Below are positions 19,855 to 32,621 of a stretch of DNA of 64,000 nt, piece by piece. Source of the DNA: Exobasidium rhododendri (taxonomy: Eukaryota > Basidiomycota > Exobasidiomycetes > Exobasidiales > Exobasidiaceae). Positions within the stretch are counted from its first letter, which is position 1. Every line of letters begins with the position of its first letter. The notes under the pieces are model-generated. The model did no database searches and was not told the origin of the DNA. It saw only the letters and a program-made list of their open reading frames with translations. The DNA lies in assembly GCA_026210745.1 (NCBI GenBank), contig CP110632.1, positions 4,773,001 through 4,837,000 of the forward strand. Direction: 5' to 3'. The position numbers were made by a program, and so were the translations under genes.

Positions 19855-20926
19855 TCAGGCAAGACTAGCGACCAGCTTGCGGATCACGTCGTCGATATCT
19901 TCTTTAGGCAGCTGAAGCGTGTCATTTGCAATGTGCTTTTCCAAGCGGCCTACCTGACCTTTCCCGTCCGTGTTCAGATAGACGCTCCAGAGATTGCCCA
20001 GTCCGGCAAAATTCCCTTGGGCGAGCAAGTTCAAGCCGTCCTTCTTTCTTTGCTCGGAGTCGACGTGTTCACTCTGCCACTTTTCTTGCGTTACTCTCTC
20101 CAGGTGAGCGAGTAGTTCGTTCTGTGTGATGGTAAAGGAATTGACCAGCATGTACTTGCCCGCCGTGTCGTCTGGATGAGACATGACGTAGACGATGGCC
20201 CGCGCAATTTGAGCTGCCGTGGTTGTGTGGAAGGTCTCGTTGCCAGAGTCGGTGATGACGGCTGATCGTTTCGAAATGGACAATCCCTGTGCGCCCGTCG
20301 TGAGGCACTGGCAAGGGTCCATCAGATGTCAGATCCCTTTCGCCGTAACGCGACACACACTCCTCTACACCGCGACTCACCCACTCGAACAAGGGACCAC
20401 TGCCGATCGCACTCCAAGTAAAGGAGGGATGATCGGTCGACTGCTGTTTGAGGTACCCGAGCAAATCCTGCTTGGGCTGCAACCTTGCAAAGACCTGCGG
20501 GACAATCGTTTGCATAGCGTCCAGATCGGGCGTGTAGGGCGCAAAGTCACTCGGAATGAATCGTTTGATGCCAGCTTTCACGGCTGCATTGACCAAATCT
20601 CGCTGAAGCATGATGCCCAGGGCCCCAAGCGTCGACACTACCGCATCCTGTCCACGGAATGCCTCCAACAGGGAAGCTTTTGAGTAGTCTGTCACGATCG
20701 ACACTGTATTGAGGATCGTCTTATCCGAGCTGCGTGTCAGGATGGACACCTGGAAGAGCCCGGATGAAGTCAATGCTCGCACTATGGGAAGGCCGAGGCT
20801 GCCAGTCGCCTGTGCAGCATAAGACACGAGAGAGAAGAATGAGCACTGCTCCTTTTCCAAACAGTACTTAGCGCATCCTCTCTCCACACTCACGCCCGCA
20901 ACAACTACACGCTTGATGATCGTCAT
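19855..20926 (-). CDS. NmrA-like / isoflavone reductase-like NAD(P)-binding protein
   Basis: Rossmann-fold protein of 304 residues in the atypical short-chain dehydrogenase group. Exons are 20894-20926, 20381-20809 and 19855-20307. The first intron falls inside the dinucleotide motif; the joined sequence reads VVVAGATGSLGLPIVRALTS, a clean GxxGxxG. Further marks are an SILTRSS strand end that often contacts NADP, VVSTLGALG, and the KRFIPSDFAPY segment typical of isoflavone-reductase-like proteins. These act either as reductases or, like NmrA, as redox-sensing regulators of GATA factors; sequence alone does not decide. A TATATAAG element lies about 100 bp upstream. It converges on the aminotransferase gene (178 bp apart). 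Confidence 0.85.
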
Positions 20927-21400
20927 GGGAGGGGGGAGGAGAGAATAGCTTAGAAAGTGAAGAGATGCTGTTGTTATGCGTCGATGCTGGTACGAGGAAT
21001 AGAGACCGTTCTGAACACCCTCTTATATATGCACTCTCCGTGTATACATCTCGCAACGGCACCTCTCTCCCAGTCTAGGTTGGCCGCGGCCGCGGGTAGA
21101 GCTACAAAATCAAGGATGACTGCAGCATATCTATGGAGGCAGAAGCAGTACCGGTACAAAGATGGAGACAGTAGGCCACATGTACCGCGGTAATACAAAA
21201 TCAATTGAAGTCACTTTCCGCGGCAATACAATCAGCGTGTCTTACATTTATCAAATACCTAGCGGGGTCCTGCTAAGAATAGAAAGCTTAGGCGGACTAG
21301 TGAAGCTAAAACATTTTTTGATCATCCCCTCTTTTCCCCTCCAATGCAATATGAACACCTCCAACAAGCTCATGCCTCGCAAACGTGATGACGACACTGG
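20927..21400. other. Divergent promoter region, NmrA-like / Zn2Cys6 gene
   Basis: The 474 bp contain a TATATAAG element on the minus strand at about 21022-21029 and a ggccgcggccgc palindrome-like run near 21082. A very short frame opens at 21372 upstream of the Zn2Cys6 start. Confidence 0.45.
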
Positions 21401-23663
21401 ATGAGGCATAATCGTCACGACGAGCTAAGTAATCGGCGACGTGCGAGAGGCCTTCTTGCTGCCAATTGTGCGCCATGTAAGCGACGCAAGGTGCGATGCG
21501 ATCGTACAAAGCCGTGCTCCAATTGCGTCTTGCATGCTTGCGTGTCAGACTGCTATCCGGAGATGGCGGCGAGTCTCTCGTCCTCGTCTCCCTTATCGTC
21601 ATCACCATCGTCAAGCGCACATCCTCTTACCTCAGCAACGACTACAGATGCAAGCGGACGCTCCAATCAGTTCCAAGACCGAAACCAAGACCGTCAAGCG
21701 AGCAAGCCTGCACAATCAAGACGATCGGCCCCTCCCGCGCGTGCAGGCGAGAAGAATGACAAAACACTGCAAGCAGAGATGGCCATAGCACTCCCTGCTC
21801 CTGCTCTTTGCGTTGCTCTTCTTGAGTTTGCCAACGCAGTGAGTGGACGAATGAGATTCTCAGAACGAGTATCCTTTCCTGACCCCTTTCAAATCCTCTT
21901 CCTTCTGCAAATCAAGATTCTCGATGATGCTTCTTTTCTTGACATGACGTTACTCAAAGAAGCGGTGTCCAAGATCACAGCGAGCGAGACCACCTCAGCG
22001 CGCCAATGTTGCATGCTGTTCTGGACGCTTTCCTATGCCGCTCAGATGGTGCCGCCCCATCATCGACTGACAAAGACGTACCTAGACCTTGAGAAGAGTA
22101 CCTACCAATGGAAAGACTGCGCTCTACAGATTGGTGCAGCGATACAAGAAAGCAGTACTGCAAGCGAGATTCTGCTCGATGTCTGTATCCTCACTATGGA
22201 GGCGATGTGGTACGGCAAGTATGGCAACGTACAGCAGAGCTGGTTGACTACAGGCGTAGCTATTCGCAGGGGCGCTTTTGTTCATCTCTTTGATCCGATC
22301 GCTATGAATGCTGCTCAGCACCCTACAAGCAGCACCGCTTTCTTAGTGGCAAATCGACTCTTGCTCATGGACAGATGGATATCGTTCAACTGCAGATTTC
22401 CTCTCGGCATTTCGAGAGCCGATCTTGATATGGCAGGCTGCCAATTTGCATTACACACGGAAAGAGACGCTGAACATCGCAATGTACACCGATCGGTGGC
22501 GGAAGCGCACAGTCTGCGTGTAAGTCTCGAGCAAAAGCAGATCATAATGTTGGAATTGGGTAATCATCTTCGACGGAATTGTCAGTACCACCATGCTACA
22601 GGGGAAGAGCGTCGCCATAGTGCCCATATCTTTTTATCCGAGATTGCTTCACTTCGTCAGCATGGCACGGAAGAGCTTTGCCATCGATTTGGAGTCCCAC
22701 TTCCCAGCGATGGTGATGTTGATGGTGATCACATGATGCAGCAAATGATACCCATGGAGCAGGCTTTTCTCATAGCAGACTGGCGAGCCAATTGTGCTTA
22801 TATTGCTTGTGAGACTACCACCTCCTTCATCCACGATCAAGGTGCCTCCATCTTCTTGCGACAAGCGAGCATGAAAAGTGCCTGCGAGCTGCTCAAGGTG
22901 GTCAGTGTGTTGTGAGTACATCCTAATTGATTATAATTCTCTGTCATTCTTTACTTACGTTGGCCCCCTCTTGCCTGCGTTGATCCCATACAGCACAGAA
23001 GTAATACAGACAGGCGTGTTGCCGATCTCGTTGACCCGTCTGTCCAACCAACTGTTCAGCGCCTTTCGTGCAATCATTGTGACATTGATCAATGTGGATC
23101 CGCTTGGCTCACGTACCGCCACGTTGCTCAATGTTGCCATCAGCGATTCCTCCTCCGCTTCTCCTCCTCCTCCTCACTTCATGCAACAATTGTATGGCAC
23201 TCCCGTGAACAGCCATACGACTGATTTTGACGACGACGACGACGCAACACCACTATCACTCTTGACGACGAACGGAATGAAATGCATCGAAGAGATGGTA
23301 AGGCAGGATTGTCTTATAGCAAAGCAGGTCTTGAAGCTTGTCGAGGAGACGGTTCAGCGACACGCCATTCTCCAGAGTGCTTTTGTTTGGCATGGTCACG
23401 CAGCCAGTCAACCTCCTTTGCCCGGGAGTAGCGATGTTGCTCTCCCTGACAGCGATCAGCAGCGGCATACCAGTATACACGGCTCAGATTTGGGCTATCC
23501 ACCGAATTGGAACGAGGATGAACGTCACTCTACCATGTTCGATCAGCTCGTCGAAGCCTTTGTTGGCCAAACACCTGCCGAAAATGACGAGCCCTTTCAA
23601 TCGACGCAAGTAGATCTCGACTTGACTCGTTTCCTCGAGGAGTACTTGCGTGGAAATGGATGA
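21401..23663 (+). CDS. Zn2Cys6 transcription factor
   Basis: Nuclear regulator of 726 residues from exons 21401-22911 and 22994-23663. The zinc cluster starts near residue 23: CAPCKRRKVRCDRTKPCSNC, then VLHACVSDC (C-x2-C-x6-C-x5-C-x2-C-x8-C). A Ser-rich linker with Gln/Arg patches follows, then a helical middle region that looks like a weak fungal-specific transcription factor domain (TLSYAAQMVPPHHRLTKTYL, LLMDRWISFNCRFPLGISRA). Near the C-terminus are a short polyaspartate run and an acidic tail. The intron has a GTGAGT donor and a CAG acceptor that join FTEVIQTG in frame. It converges on the A-T-C synthetase gene, so a pathway-specific regulator is possible; there is no direct evidence. Confidence 0.9.
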
Positions 23664-24017
23664 CCTGACGGATCTTTGCGCTTTTCTTATGGGCAGAACC
23701 TGGCGGCTTCCACTGTATATCATACGTGCATCGCAGACTCCTGGGAAAGCAGACATAATAATTTTGTATTGTACAAACGGTGCAGGGAAAATGACAAAGA
23801 GGTGTATGACTACATGTTGTACTGTGTGTGCAATTTTGATCGCATCCAAGATCGAAAAGGAGCGGCTAGTAATCGTACACGTCTGTCGATTCGAAGTTAC
23901 AGTCACTGACATTTCGAAGGGCATTGTCGGGATTGGCAAACCATTGAGCGGCCGAGAGATATTGACTGGCTGCACGGGAGGCTGCGCAGCACAATGGAAA
24001 GAGAGAAGAGCTTCGGT
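23664..24017. other. Convergent 3' region, Zn2Cys6 / synthetase
   Basis: The 354 bp separate two converging genes. Small frames are incidental; I see no coding or structural signal. Confidence 0.45.
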
Positions 24018-27000
24018 TCAGCGTCTAAAGTTTACTACATCGACGAAACACCTGCTCTCACCTTCCTCGGGTGTCAATTGGCAAAAGTCATAGGCCATCG
24101 AAAGCCACAAGACTGAATTCTTCCGTGTAGCGATCGACCAAAGGACGCCAAAGTCAGTGTGAGAAGCAAAGCGGGTCCTCTCCAGGCGTTTTAGTGGCTT
24201 GCTGCACGGGCGCGGAGAGCAAAGGAAGAGTCTGTCAGCGCCGTGGGAAGAAGATCGCATTTACATGCCCACTCACGTCTCTATGTCGCTGAACCAGTTG
24301 AAGCACTGTCGCCGAAAACAGTCATCAAGAAGATCGGCGTCGTCGGATGAACCACTCCTCTCTGTCCGCCACAGGGCAGCCGCAATGTCAGCATGAGACA
24401 CATGTGCATGCTGCATGAGTTCCAGCTGATCGCTCTGGACTTTCTCGATCAATTCAATCACAGTCGTCCTTTCGACGTCTACGTGGAATCGATTCAGCAG
24501 AATCTCCATGACCGGCCCGTCCACCTCTTGTAGGTCGAGGGAGCTGGGCACATTTGCAGTCGCATTTCGCCCATTCTCGATCTGTAAAGTGTTCACAGCA
24601 GAGTGCGCGTCAATGAGTGAAGCTGCGATGAAAAGAGAGAGAAAGAGAAGATACGCTCACCTGACTGAAGATGGCGTCTTTCGTTTTCGTCTGAGCAAGG
24701 TTGAAGGCGACAAGTGCAGCCTTACAGATCATAGCGGGAAAGACGTGTCGATAACAGAGGCGAAACGGCGCAAAGTCGACCTGGACAGCCTTTGCCTTGC
24801 TGCTAAAGACACCGGCATCACTTCTGCTCGAATCGCCTCCCAGCGACCTTCTGCCGTGTCTTGGCGCTCCTGTATCCACGTCCCTCCAACCACTGTCACA
24901 ACCGCGCATCCACTCCGGTGACCGCTGCACAGGCCACGCTCCCTTTACCCTGCTGATGCCCGCCAGTCTGTGGACGTGGTAGTCGACGCTGCTCCGACCC
25001 GCCTCCGACTCACAACTCTGATAGAGCCAGTGGGCGAATGCACCGTAGTGCTGACCAAGTTGACCAGGAGGAGACGTAATTTCTGCCCCCGACTCTACTG
25101 CGACGATGTGCATGTCTAGGCGATGGCAGAAGCCGCGTAAGCTCTGAAAGTCGAAGATGGAGTGATGCGCCCACATGATCAGGCCTGATGCAGAGGGTGC
25201 GTCGGCGAGCGATGCGATAGTGTAGTGACAGAGCAGTCCAGGCGGCTGTATGTGCTCCTCCTCATCCCGCGTCTTGAGTTGTCGGATATCCTCGTAGGTG
25301 CTGATCGTGGCAGTATCGATGATGTTCTGGAACGTCTTCTCGCCTGCTTTCAAGCTGACAAAGAGTCCCCACTTCTCGTTCAAGGACATTCCCAGACACC
25401 TGAACATGGGTGACTCGGCCAGAGCACGACAGAGACAGGCACGCAGCTGATCCGGTGGTAGACTCGCTCTGAACTCGTGTCGATGGCAATTACCTCGCGG
25501 TCTTCTCGAAGGCTGCCAGTGTTTCGAGAGCGCATTCATTGGCGAGACACTTTCCACGTCGGACCAGCTAAGGCGAGGATCGATGGCCTGTATAGCGGAG
25601 CAGATCTGCTGCTGAGCATTTTGAAAGGTATGCTGTTGTAGAGATAGATGGCTCATCTGATGCTCTTCCAAGTCACGCCCAGTCTCCGCCTGGAAGGAGT
25701 GCGGTCTGTTCGCCTCTGACACCTTGACTTCAGCATCCTCCGGCACAGAGTCGAGCAAGGTAGCCTGAGAGGCCATGCTGGGATGCACTTGCAGCATTCC
25801 AATGGTGACTGTCTTCTTCAACAGCTTCCGGATCAAGCCCAAGAAAGCCATGGTGTCTATCGAGGTGAAGAGAACGGGCAAGCTGTCATCGTCGAGGGCG
25901 ACTGTCTCGGCAATCGGATTGATGGACGACCATGCCCTCTTCACGACGTCCGCAGTGGATTCAGCAGGAGCAGACGTCTTGCCGCGCACTGAAGGTTGCC
26001 TCTGCAGAAATACACACACCCTCTCCAGCAGCTCCTTCTTCTGGATCTTGCGAGAGAGCGTCATTGGCCACTGATCCAAGCCCAGGTCAGATAGAGAAAC
26101 GAGCTGCACCGGCGCTGACTCTACACCAAGCCGCTCGACGACATGGCGATGGATGTCGAGCTTGCCTGCAGCTCCTCTGCATACCTCCTCGTACTCGACA
26201 ACGGCCAACGGCACTTCCCCGCTTCTCTCGTCCTTGATGCCTATTACTTGCGCCACCTTGATCGACTCAATCTCCTCCAGCACTCCTTCGATTCGAGGAG
26301 CGGACAGGTTCTCGCCATCCCTTATGATGATGTCCTTTAGTCTTGATTCGATGTATACGTTCTCCTCTTCATCGATCTTGGCGTAGTCACCCGTTCGGAA
26401 CCAGGTCCGCTCTACGCCGAATCGATCTTTGCTCACGATGAAGGACTCTGGATGCTGCCCGTCACCGTAGCTAGTGATGGCCATGAATCCACTGACACAG
26501 AGTTCCCCCAGCTCGTTTCTCTGGAGTGTGTGCTGTGTTGCTGGGTCTATGATGCGAGCGTGACCGCCAGCGTGGACGGTCCCCACTCCCCTTGACCTTT
26601 CTGGCTTGCCGTACTCTGACCCTGTACAAGGGATGCATTCTACTCAAGGTGAAATATGTTAAGGACGCGGGTCGACGAAGCCACAGACGAGGTAGCAATC
26701 AGTACTCACCAGTCATGCCAAATCCGACCATCACCCAATCGACCTTGAACATCTTCTGAAATCGCTCAATGACGGTGCTCGTCACATTTGCACCTCCGAC
26801 AGACGCAAAAGTCAAAGCGACAGCAGGTGCGTACTCCTTAACAGCGTGATGACCCGCCAGGCTGCTTACAATGGAGGGAACGAAGGAGAACCAGTTTATC
26901 TGATGAGGGCGTCACAGAAAAGTAAGAAGGTAAGTTCAAGAAACAGGCAGCCCCTTTTCCCCCTTCCATCCAAACGCACCTTCTCGGCGGCCAGAGCGTA

Positions 27001-28014
27001 TAGAGTCGCCTCGGGATCGAAGGATGCAGCAGGATACGTCATGCAACCGCCGGTGAACCAAGCGAAGAAGTTGGAGTAAAAGCCGAATATGTGGTGAAGA
27101 GGCAGGACGTTGCAATTGCTAATGACGAGTTTGTCTAGAAGCCGAGGATTGCGAATAAAGTGACAATGCACACCGTACTGATTGGAATTGTTGAGCAAGA
27201 TCGGCTTGGGTAGGCCAGTCGTACCAGAAGTAAAGACGAGTGTGGTCGGATCAAGCGGCTCTCCTTGGTGATCTCGCGGCTGTGGCAGTAGATGCCCAGC
27301 TTTGAGGGTATCAGCGAAGAAGGTCCAGCCATTGCCTGCCGCTGGAGAAGAGGAGGAGGAGGAAGAGGAGGAGGAAGGGCCTGCTTCCACGATGATTCTT
27401 TCTTCCCCGATACGGAGATCGCAAGACCGCACAAGCGCATCGATCGTCTTGGCAGCTTGCTCATCCCTGATACAGACTGTGTGTGCTTGGCTTACGTGCA
27501 GAAACTGTTTGGAGCGTGCGATGTCATGAGTATAAGGCAGGAAGAAGAGCGCGGAAAAGATACACAGCATACTCACATGTTTTATATCCTCTCTCCTCGA
27601 CACGGAGTGAGGGCTGATGGGAACAAAAATCGCTCCAAGACGGAGACAAGCCCACCACATCAGAAAGAACTCTATTCCACCACCAAGACAGACCAGCACA
27701 GCCTTGCCCGCCCGGAGACCCCTGGAATGAAGGTAACCGGCAAGCGAACGAGAGGCTTCATCGAGCTGCTTGTAGGACATTCGAATGCAATCTTGGTGAA
27801 CGTCAGCCGGCCTTCGAAAGGGGCTTCGTACTGCTTTGCCATTGTTACACAGGCTCGGATAGAGGTGCTGCGATTGGTGTAAGATGGCGACCGCTGTTCG
27901 ATCCGGGTACTCCTCTATGGTGCGCTGTATCGTATCCCAGACAGTCCTGTTCTCGAGGAATGGACCTTCGAAGGGAGGTCCGCTGACCTCTGCCAGAGTA
28001 TCGAAGTTGTTCAT
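24018..28014 (-). CDS. NRPS-like synthetase, adenylation-carrier-condensation (A-T-C)
   Basis: Six exons (27577-28014, 26980-27504, 26710-26899, 24661-26621, 24277-24581, 24018-24201) encode 1,200 residues. The adenylation domain comes first and is acyl-CoA-synthetase-like: core VFTSGTTGLPKP near residue 235, GFGMTGSEYGKP, then FRTGDYAKID and SRLKDIIIRDGEN around 460-490, with the late lysine in LSRKIQKKEL. A carrier-like segment follows near 600-660, but its attachment site reads SIDTM, so threonine stands where the phosphopantetheine serine should be. A condensation domain fills the rest, with active-site AHHSIFDF (HHxxxD) near 868-873 and a latch-like IENGRNA. No reductase, thioesterase or second adenylation domain is present. 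I infer activation of one carboxylic acid and transfer to an amine or alcohol. The substrate is unknown. Confidence 0.85.
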
Positions 28015-28507
28015 CGCTGCGGGATGTTTGCTAGCAATGGCGCTTGCTTCATGTCGAAGGGGACGAACGAAGGAAAGGGTTGTGTGTGGTGCGTAGAGAG
28101 CGGCTTCAACGCTACGTAGATTCCGCGAGGCACTCTCTTCTATAGCGGAAAACCACTTCTAGCTTGCACCACCACACAACTCTTGCTATATCTTATCGCG
28201 CAAGATTTCCCAATTTCTAAAATTTTAATTCACCGAAGGTGGGGCCTGCTTTGAGAAGACTGACTGGCTGCGAGGCAACCTTAGTTACAAATCCCAACGG
28301 ACGAATGAATACACGCTAGCGAAGGAAGAAATCACTTCCAGTAATATGCGCACAGACATCAGACAGACTTTACGACGGTATGTGCACTTGAATGGTATTG
28401 CAACAGCGGCAATCGTGAGTAAGGTTGATTGATGGGTCAAGGGGTGGCTACATGCTAGGAGGAGTTGTGTTTGTATATGATTGTGTAATAGATGTGATGA
28501 ATAGTCA
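28015..28507. other. Intergenic: synthetase promoter and agmatinase 3' flank
   Basis: The 493 bp include an A/T-rich stretch near 28190-28235 with a TATA-like element and nothing recognisable as a gene. Confidence 0.45.
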
Positions 28508-29977
28508 TCACTCGTCGGCTTCAGACACATCAATGAGAGGACCTCGTTTGACAAACAGGGACATGACTTCGTAGAGAATGTCCGCCGCTACCTGTTGCGT
28601 AATCTCCGCTTGATTGTCAAACGGCGGCGAAACTTCGACGAGATCCGCTCCCACGATGTCCAATCCCTCCAAACCTCTCAAGATCGTCCTCAATTCACGA
28701 CTTGTCCATCCACCACTCTCCGGTGTTCCTGTAGCAGGTGCAGCGGAAGGATCCAAGACATCGATGTCGATCGAGAGATAAACAGGGTGACCTTCTACCA
28801 CCTTTCGAATGTTCTCAATAATTCCCTTGGTACCGATGTCATCGATCAGTCTAGCTTCGTTCATTTTAAAACCTGCTTCTCGATCGACCACGTAATCACT
28901 CGGGCCGGACAAGGAGGTTCGAATACCAGCATGCACAGAGGAGCCATTTCGGATCAGACCTTCTTGTGCGGCATGCCAAAAGTACGTTCCATGGTTGATC
29001 GAGGCCGTCTTGGATCTACCGGCACCGAAGACCTTGGGATTCCAAGTATCCAAATGCGAGTCAAAGTGGATGACCGAGATAGGACCATAGGCAGAGTTGA
29101 TTGATCGTAGAATAGGCAAGACGATGGTGTGGTCACCTCCCAAGGTGATGATGCGAGGGTGTAATTTGCCAGTCTTGCTGTACAATGGCTTGGAGAACGT
29201 CTTTGTCGTCATTTCCGTCTTTCCAAACTTGTTGGTCGTCTTGACTCGCTTGGTGATGCTCTTGGTCTTTGCATCGGTATGCAGCAGCTTCTTGTGCCCC
29301 TTTGTCATCTGGTCAATCGCAATGGCATTGTCGTACGGCGTGACGGGAACATCACCACAGTCGATGATCTTGGCCCAGTCGTGGAAGGGGTTCACATCCA
29401 GAGGGACGTTGTAGCCACCGTACAAGGTCAAACGACGACTTCCTTGTCGAATACCGTTGGGTCCAAAACGAGCTCCAGGTCGGTAGCTCGTTCCAGTGTC
29501 GAACGGAGTACCTACAAAGGCGATGTCAAAGGAATTGCCCGGTGACACTTCGTCCGTCTCTGGAATCAAGCCAGTCAAGGGAGAGAAGCACGCTCCAAAG
29601 GGGAGTTTGGCAAAGGTAGTGATACCGCTGAAGATGGAGTCGGCCGTAGCTTCTCCATCACCTCCTCCCATACTGAGCATGTCGTCGTCACTGAAGAGGT
29701 CATCGGCGGCTCGGAGGGGGAATGGAACGGTGCCACTGCAGGAAAATGAGAGTACGAGTAAGTTTCCCGTTGCACCTACAACAAGACAGACTCTACCTAC
29801 TCACTCTTCTCGGGGGGCTGTGTATATCCCGTGCACCTCTCTCATGTGCTGCTCGTCAGTATGATCATGACCAGAGTGATCGTGGTGCTCCTGCATCACA
29901 TACTGCGCCGAGGGCGGGCTAGCACGACAGCGCAACACTGCCAATGACACCAGGGAAAGTACAGCAAAAGACCGCAT
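28508..29977 (-). CDS. Secreted or vacuolar agmatinase-like ureohydrolase
   Basis: Arginase/agmatinase-family manganese enzyme of 466 residues, from exons 29805-29977 and 28508-29735. The first exon adds a signal peptide (MRSFAVLSLVSLAVLRCRAS) and a histidine-rich segment (EHHDHSGHDHTDEQH), so the protein should enter the secretory route. Metal-ligand motifs are intact: GGDHT, FDSHLDTW and SIDIDVLDP; EVSPPFD also matches. The ending resembles fungal agmatinases more than arginases. The reaction would be agmatine (or a related guanidino compound) to putrescine plus urea. A Lys/Thr-rich insertion (about 65 residues, HKKLLHTDAKTKSITKRVK onward) sits before GGDHT, longer than in bacterial enzymes. 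It lies next to the synthetase and is divergent from the MATE gene. Exact substrate is inferred from family only. Confidence 0.88.
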
Positions 29978-30634
29978 TGTAGCAACTGTACAGACTGTAC
30001 CGAAGGGGGGTGGAAGTCAACAAAAGAGGAGTCTGTGAGGATGAAGAAGGAAGGGAAGAAGAAGAGAAGAAAGGAAGGCAGAGCGTTCCATCCTATATCT
30101 CTACAGTAAGGTCTGCGCGGGGTAGGGATGCCTTCGTCTGCATGTGACACATCTGTACGTCATGACATAAGAAGGGCCGTCATGTGGGTTGACCTGTAGC
30201 GTAGTCATTGTATGCGGCTTATTTCGCTGCCGTCATTTCTGTGTCGTGGGTAAGAGTAAAGATCAGGCCAGTAGTCTTGTCCGGGCCAACGTAACAGACG
30301 ACGTAACAAGAATCGAGAAGTTCCAATCTGCGGCCCGTGCGATGTCCATTTTAAAATTCCACGCCCAACCCTGTTTCTCACCCTCTACGTCCATAGATAA
30401 GAGATGACACTCGTCGAGACTCACAAGACTCACACGACACACACGGGGGGGAGCACTAGTTCCGATTAGTGTATCATGGAGAATGACAGGACGGTCTCAT
30501 GGGAAGATCTGACGGGAGATGGAAGAGTAGCAGAAAATACGGCACCAGTAGCTCAGCTGTGGCTGTAGATTTTAGAAGCACAACACAACACACCTCAACC
30601 TCCTACCACACCACACCGCCGCCGACGTCGGATC
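29978..30634. other. Divergent promoter region, agmatinase / MATE
   Basis: The 657 bp separate the divergent starts. The MATE side is rich in CACA-type repeats just before its ATG; a tataggatgg element on the minus strand near 30090 may serve the agmatinase gene. No gene seen. Confidence 0.45.
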
Positions 30635-32343
30635 ATGGCGGACTCTGAGACGACGCCTCTTTTGAGAGCCAAGAACGGCTCAGCACCTTCCTTAGCTCGA
30701 AGTCTGGCCACCGAGCTGCGTGTCCTGGCATCCACTTCGATTCCAGCTTCCTTGGGCTACATGGTGCAGAACTCGATTCAGACGGTCAGTATTGCCATTG
30801 TGACGAATTATGGTACGGATCAAGACTTATCTGCAAGTGCGCACGGATTCATGATAGCAATGGTGACCGCCTGGACAATAGCACTAGGCGGGACGACCGC
30901 CTTTGATACACTTGCCTCTGCCGCTTTTGCTCGCTCGAAACAGGGCAATTCTGCATCGCACGTCGGAATTCTTCTTCAGCGCATCGTATTCGTCCTGATG
31001 CTCGTGTACATCCCCTGTGCGGCGCTCTGGTACTTTAGCGCTCCTATCCTCATCAAGCTGGGTCAACCTGTGGATGTCGCCATCGCTATCCAAAAGTTCT
31101 TGCGCATCCTCGCTTGGGGTGCGCCTGGCTACATCCTGTTCGAGTCGGGCAAAAAGTTCTGCCTCATTCAAGGTCTGTCCTCTTGTCCTTACTCAGCTTT
31201 GAGACTACATGCTCACCAGCGTCCTTTCTTCTTCTTCTCTCGCAGGCTCCAGTGCCCCCACCATCGTGCTCTTCATCATGCTACCGGTCAACATCCTTCT
31301 CAACTTCCTTATGATACATTGGCTCGGACTGGGTATGATAGGTTCACCCATCGCCGTCTCCATCACCTACTACCTCTGCGCACTACTACTCCTGATCCAT
31401 GTAAAGACGTTCGGTAGATCAACGACAGCACAGGCATGGTCTGGCTTCGACAGGAGGGCACTAGAGTTGTGGCCTTGTCTTCAGATGCTTCGATTAGCCT
31501 TGCCCGGCATTCTGATGGTCGGGTCAGAGTGGGTCGCCTTCGAGATTGTCGCTCTGGTGAGGTAAAAAGGGAGAGCATCTGGCGCCGTCAAAGGAATGTA
31601 TCACTCACTCTACTTTCCTTTCCATCTTCTGGTCTGATCTCCTGGACATGCAGGCCGCCGGCAACTTGGACGCCACTTCTCTTGCGGCTCAATCTGTCAT
31701 CATGACCTGCGATCAGATCCTCAACACTCTCCCCTTTGGACTGGGTGTAGCTGCTTCCTCTCGCATCGGGAACATCCTTGGTGATTCCACATCTGATGTG
31801 TCTTCCTTATCAACGGAGACACATAAACCGCGCAAGAGCTCGATCCGCCAGCTCAAGATTACGTCTCAAGCTGCCACTCTGTTCGCCACGATATTGGGGG
31901 CCATCATCGCCACAGGTCTTCTCGTCTTCCGAAACTCATTTGGTCGACTGTTCTCTGACGAGGCAGCTACGGTGGCAAAGGTGGCCAGCGTCATTCCCCT
32001 CGTCGCCTCCTTCCAGATTTTCGATGGTTGGGCAGCGGCCAACGGAGGAACACTAAGAGGCATGGGGAAACAGCATGTGGGAGCAGCGGCTAATCTCATA
32101 AGTTACTACGTCTTAGCTCTACCGATGGGCATCTACCTCGCTTTTCGCTACAATGGGCCAGGAAGCGATTGGGGCGATGATAATAGAGATGCCGGAATGG
32201 GACTTCGAGGGCTGTGGATCGGTAATGCGTCTGCTCTCTGCTTGGTGGGCATAGCTGAGTGGCTCATTGTCAGCTGGACCCGATGGGACAGGGAGATCTC
32301 CAAGGCAGCAAAGAGAGGAAGAGACGAGGGTCAGGATGAGTGA
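30635..32343 (+). CDS. MATE-family efflux transporter
   Basis: Multi-pass exporter of 512 residues. Exons are 30635-31172, 31246-31556 and 31654-32343; the first donor is an unusual GTCTGT but the junction IQG-SSAPTIV restores the family sequence. About 12 helices are visible. Family marks are the N-terminal TELRVLASTSIPASLGYMVQ, the TAFDTLASAAFARSKQG segment after helix 2, LALPGILMVGSEWVAFE in the middle and, in the second half, GLGVAASSRIGNILGD. The length and layout match yeast Erc1-type and plant DTX-type proteins, which export organic cations, phenolics and their amides using a proton gradient. The place next to the agmatinase and synthetase suggests export of a product of those enzymes; that is inference. 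Confidence 0.9.
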
Positions 32344-32621
32344 TGAGCATCTCGTTCTGATGCAGTGCTGAACAAGTAACATAGATTTTGCATTATAATC
32401 GGTCGTTGTACAAATACATCGTTTACATCAATCAATACGCATTGCTAGCACATGATGAAGGAGGGGAAAAGTTAGTCGTCAAAGGGGTTTCCGTGCGTAT
32501 ATTCACTCTACCTGTATTGTCAATTGGACGTTATCGTCGTCGTGGTGTTGATGATGATGCATGCGAAGAGAAAGGGGGGGTGAAAGAGGGGACTGATCAA
32601 CCTAGGATCAGAGGGTTCTAA
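32344..32621. other. Convergent 3' region, MATE / bZIP
   Basis: Short convergent spacer with GAT- and GTT-rich segments. Nothing recognisable. Confidence 0.4.

Noticed and set aside
27505-27576. Treating the 72-nt segment in the synthetase as coding
   Set aside because: It is in frame without a stop, but has a GTGAGT donor and a CAG acceptor, and its sequence does not fit adenylation-domain homology at that point. Retention remains possible.
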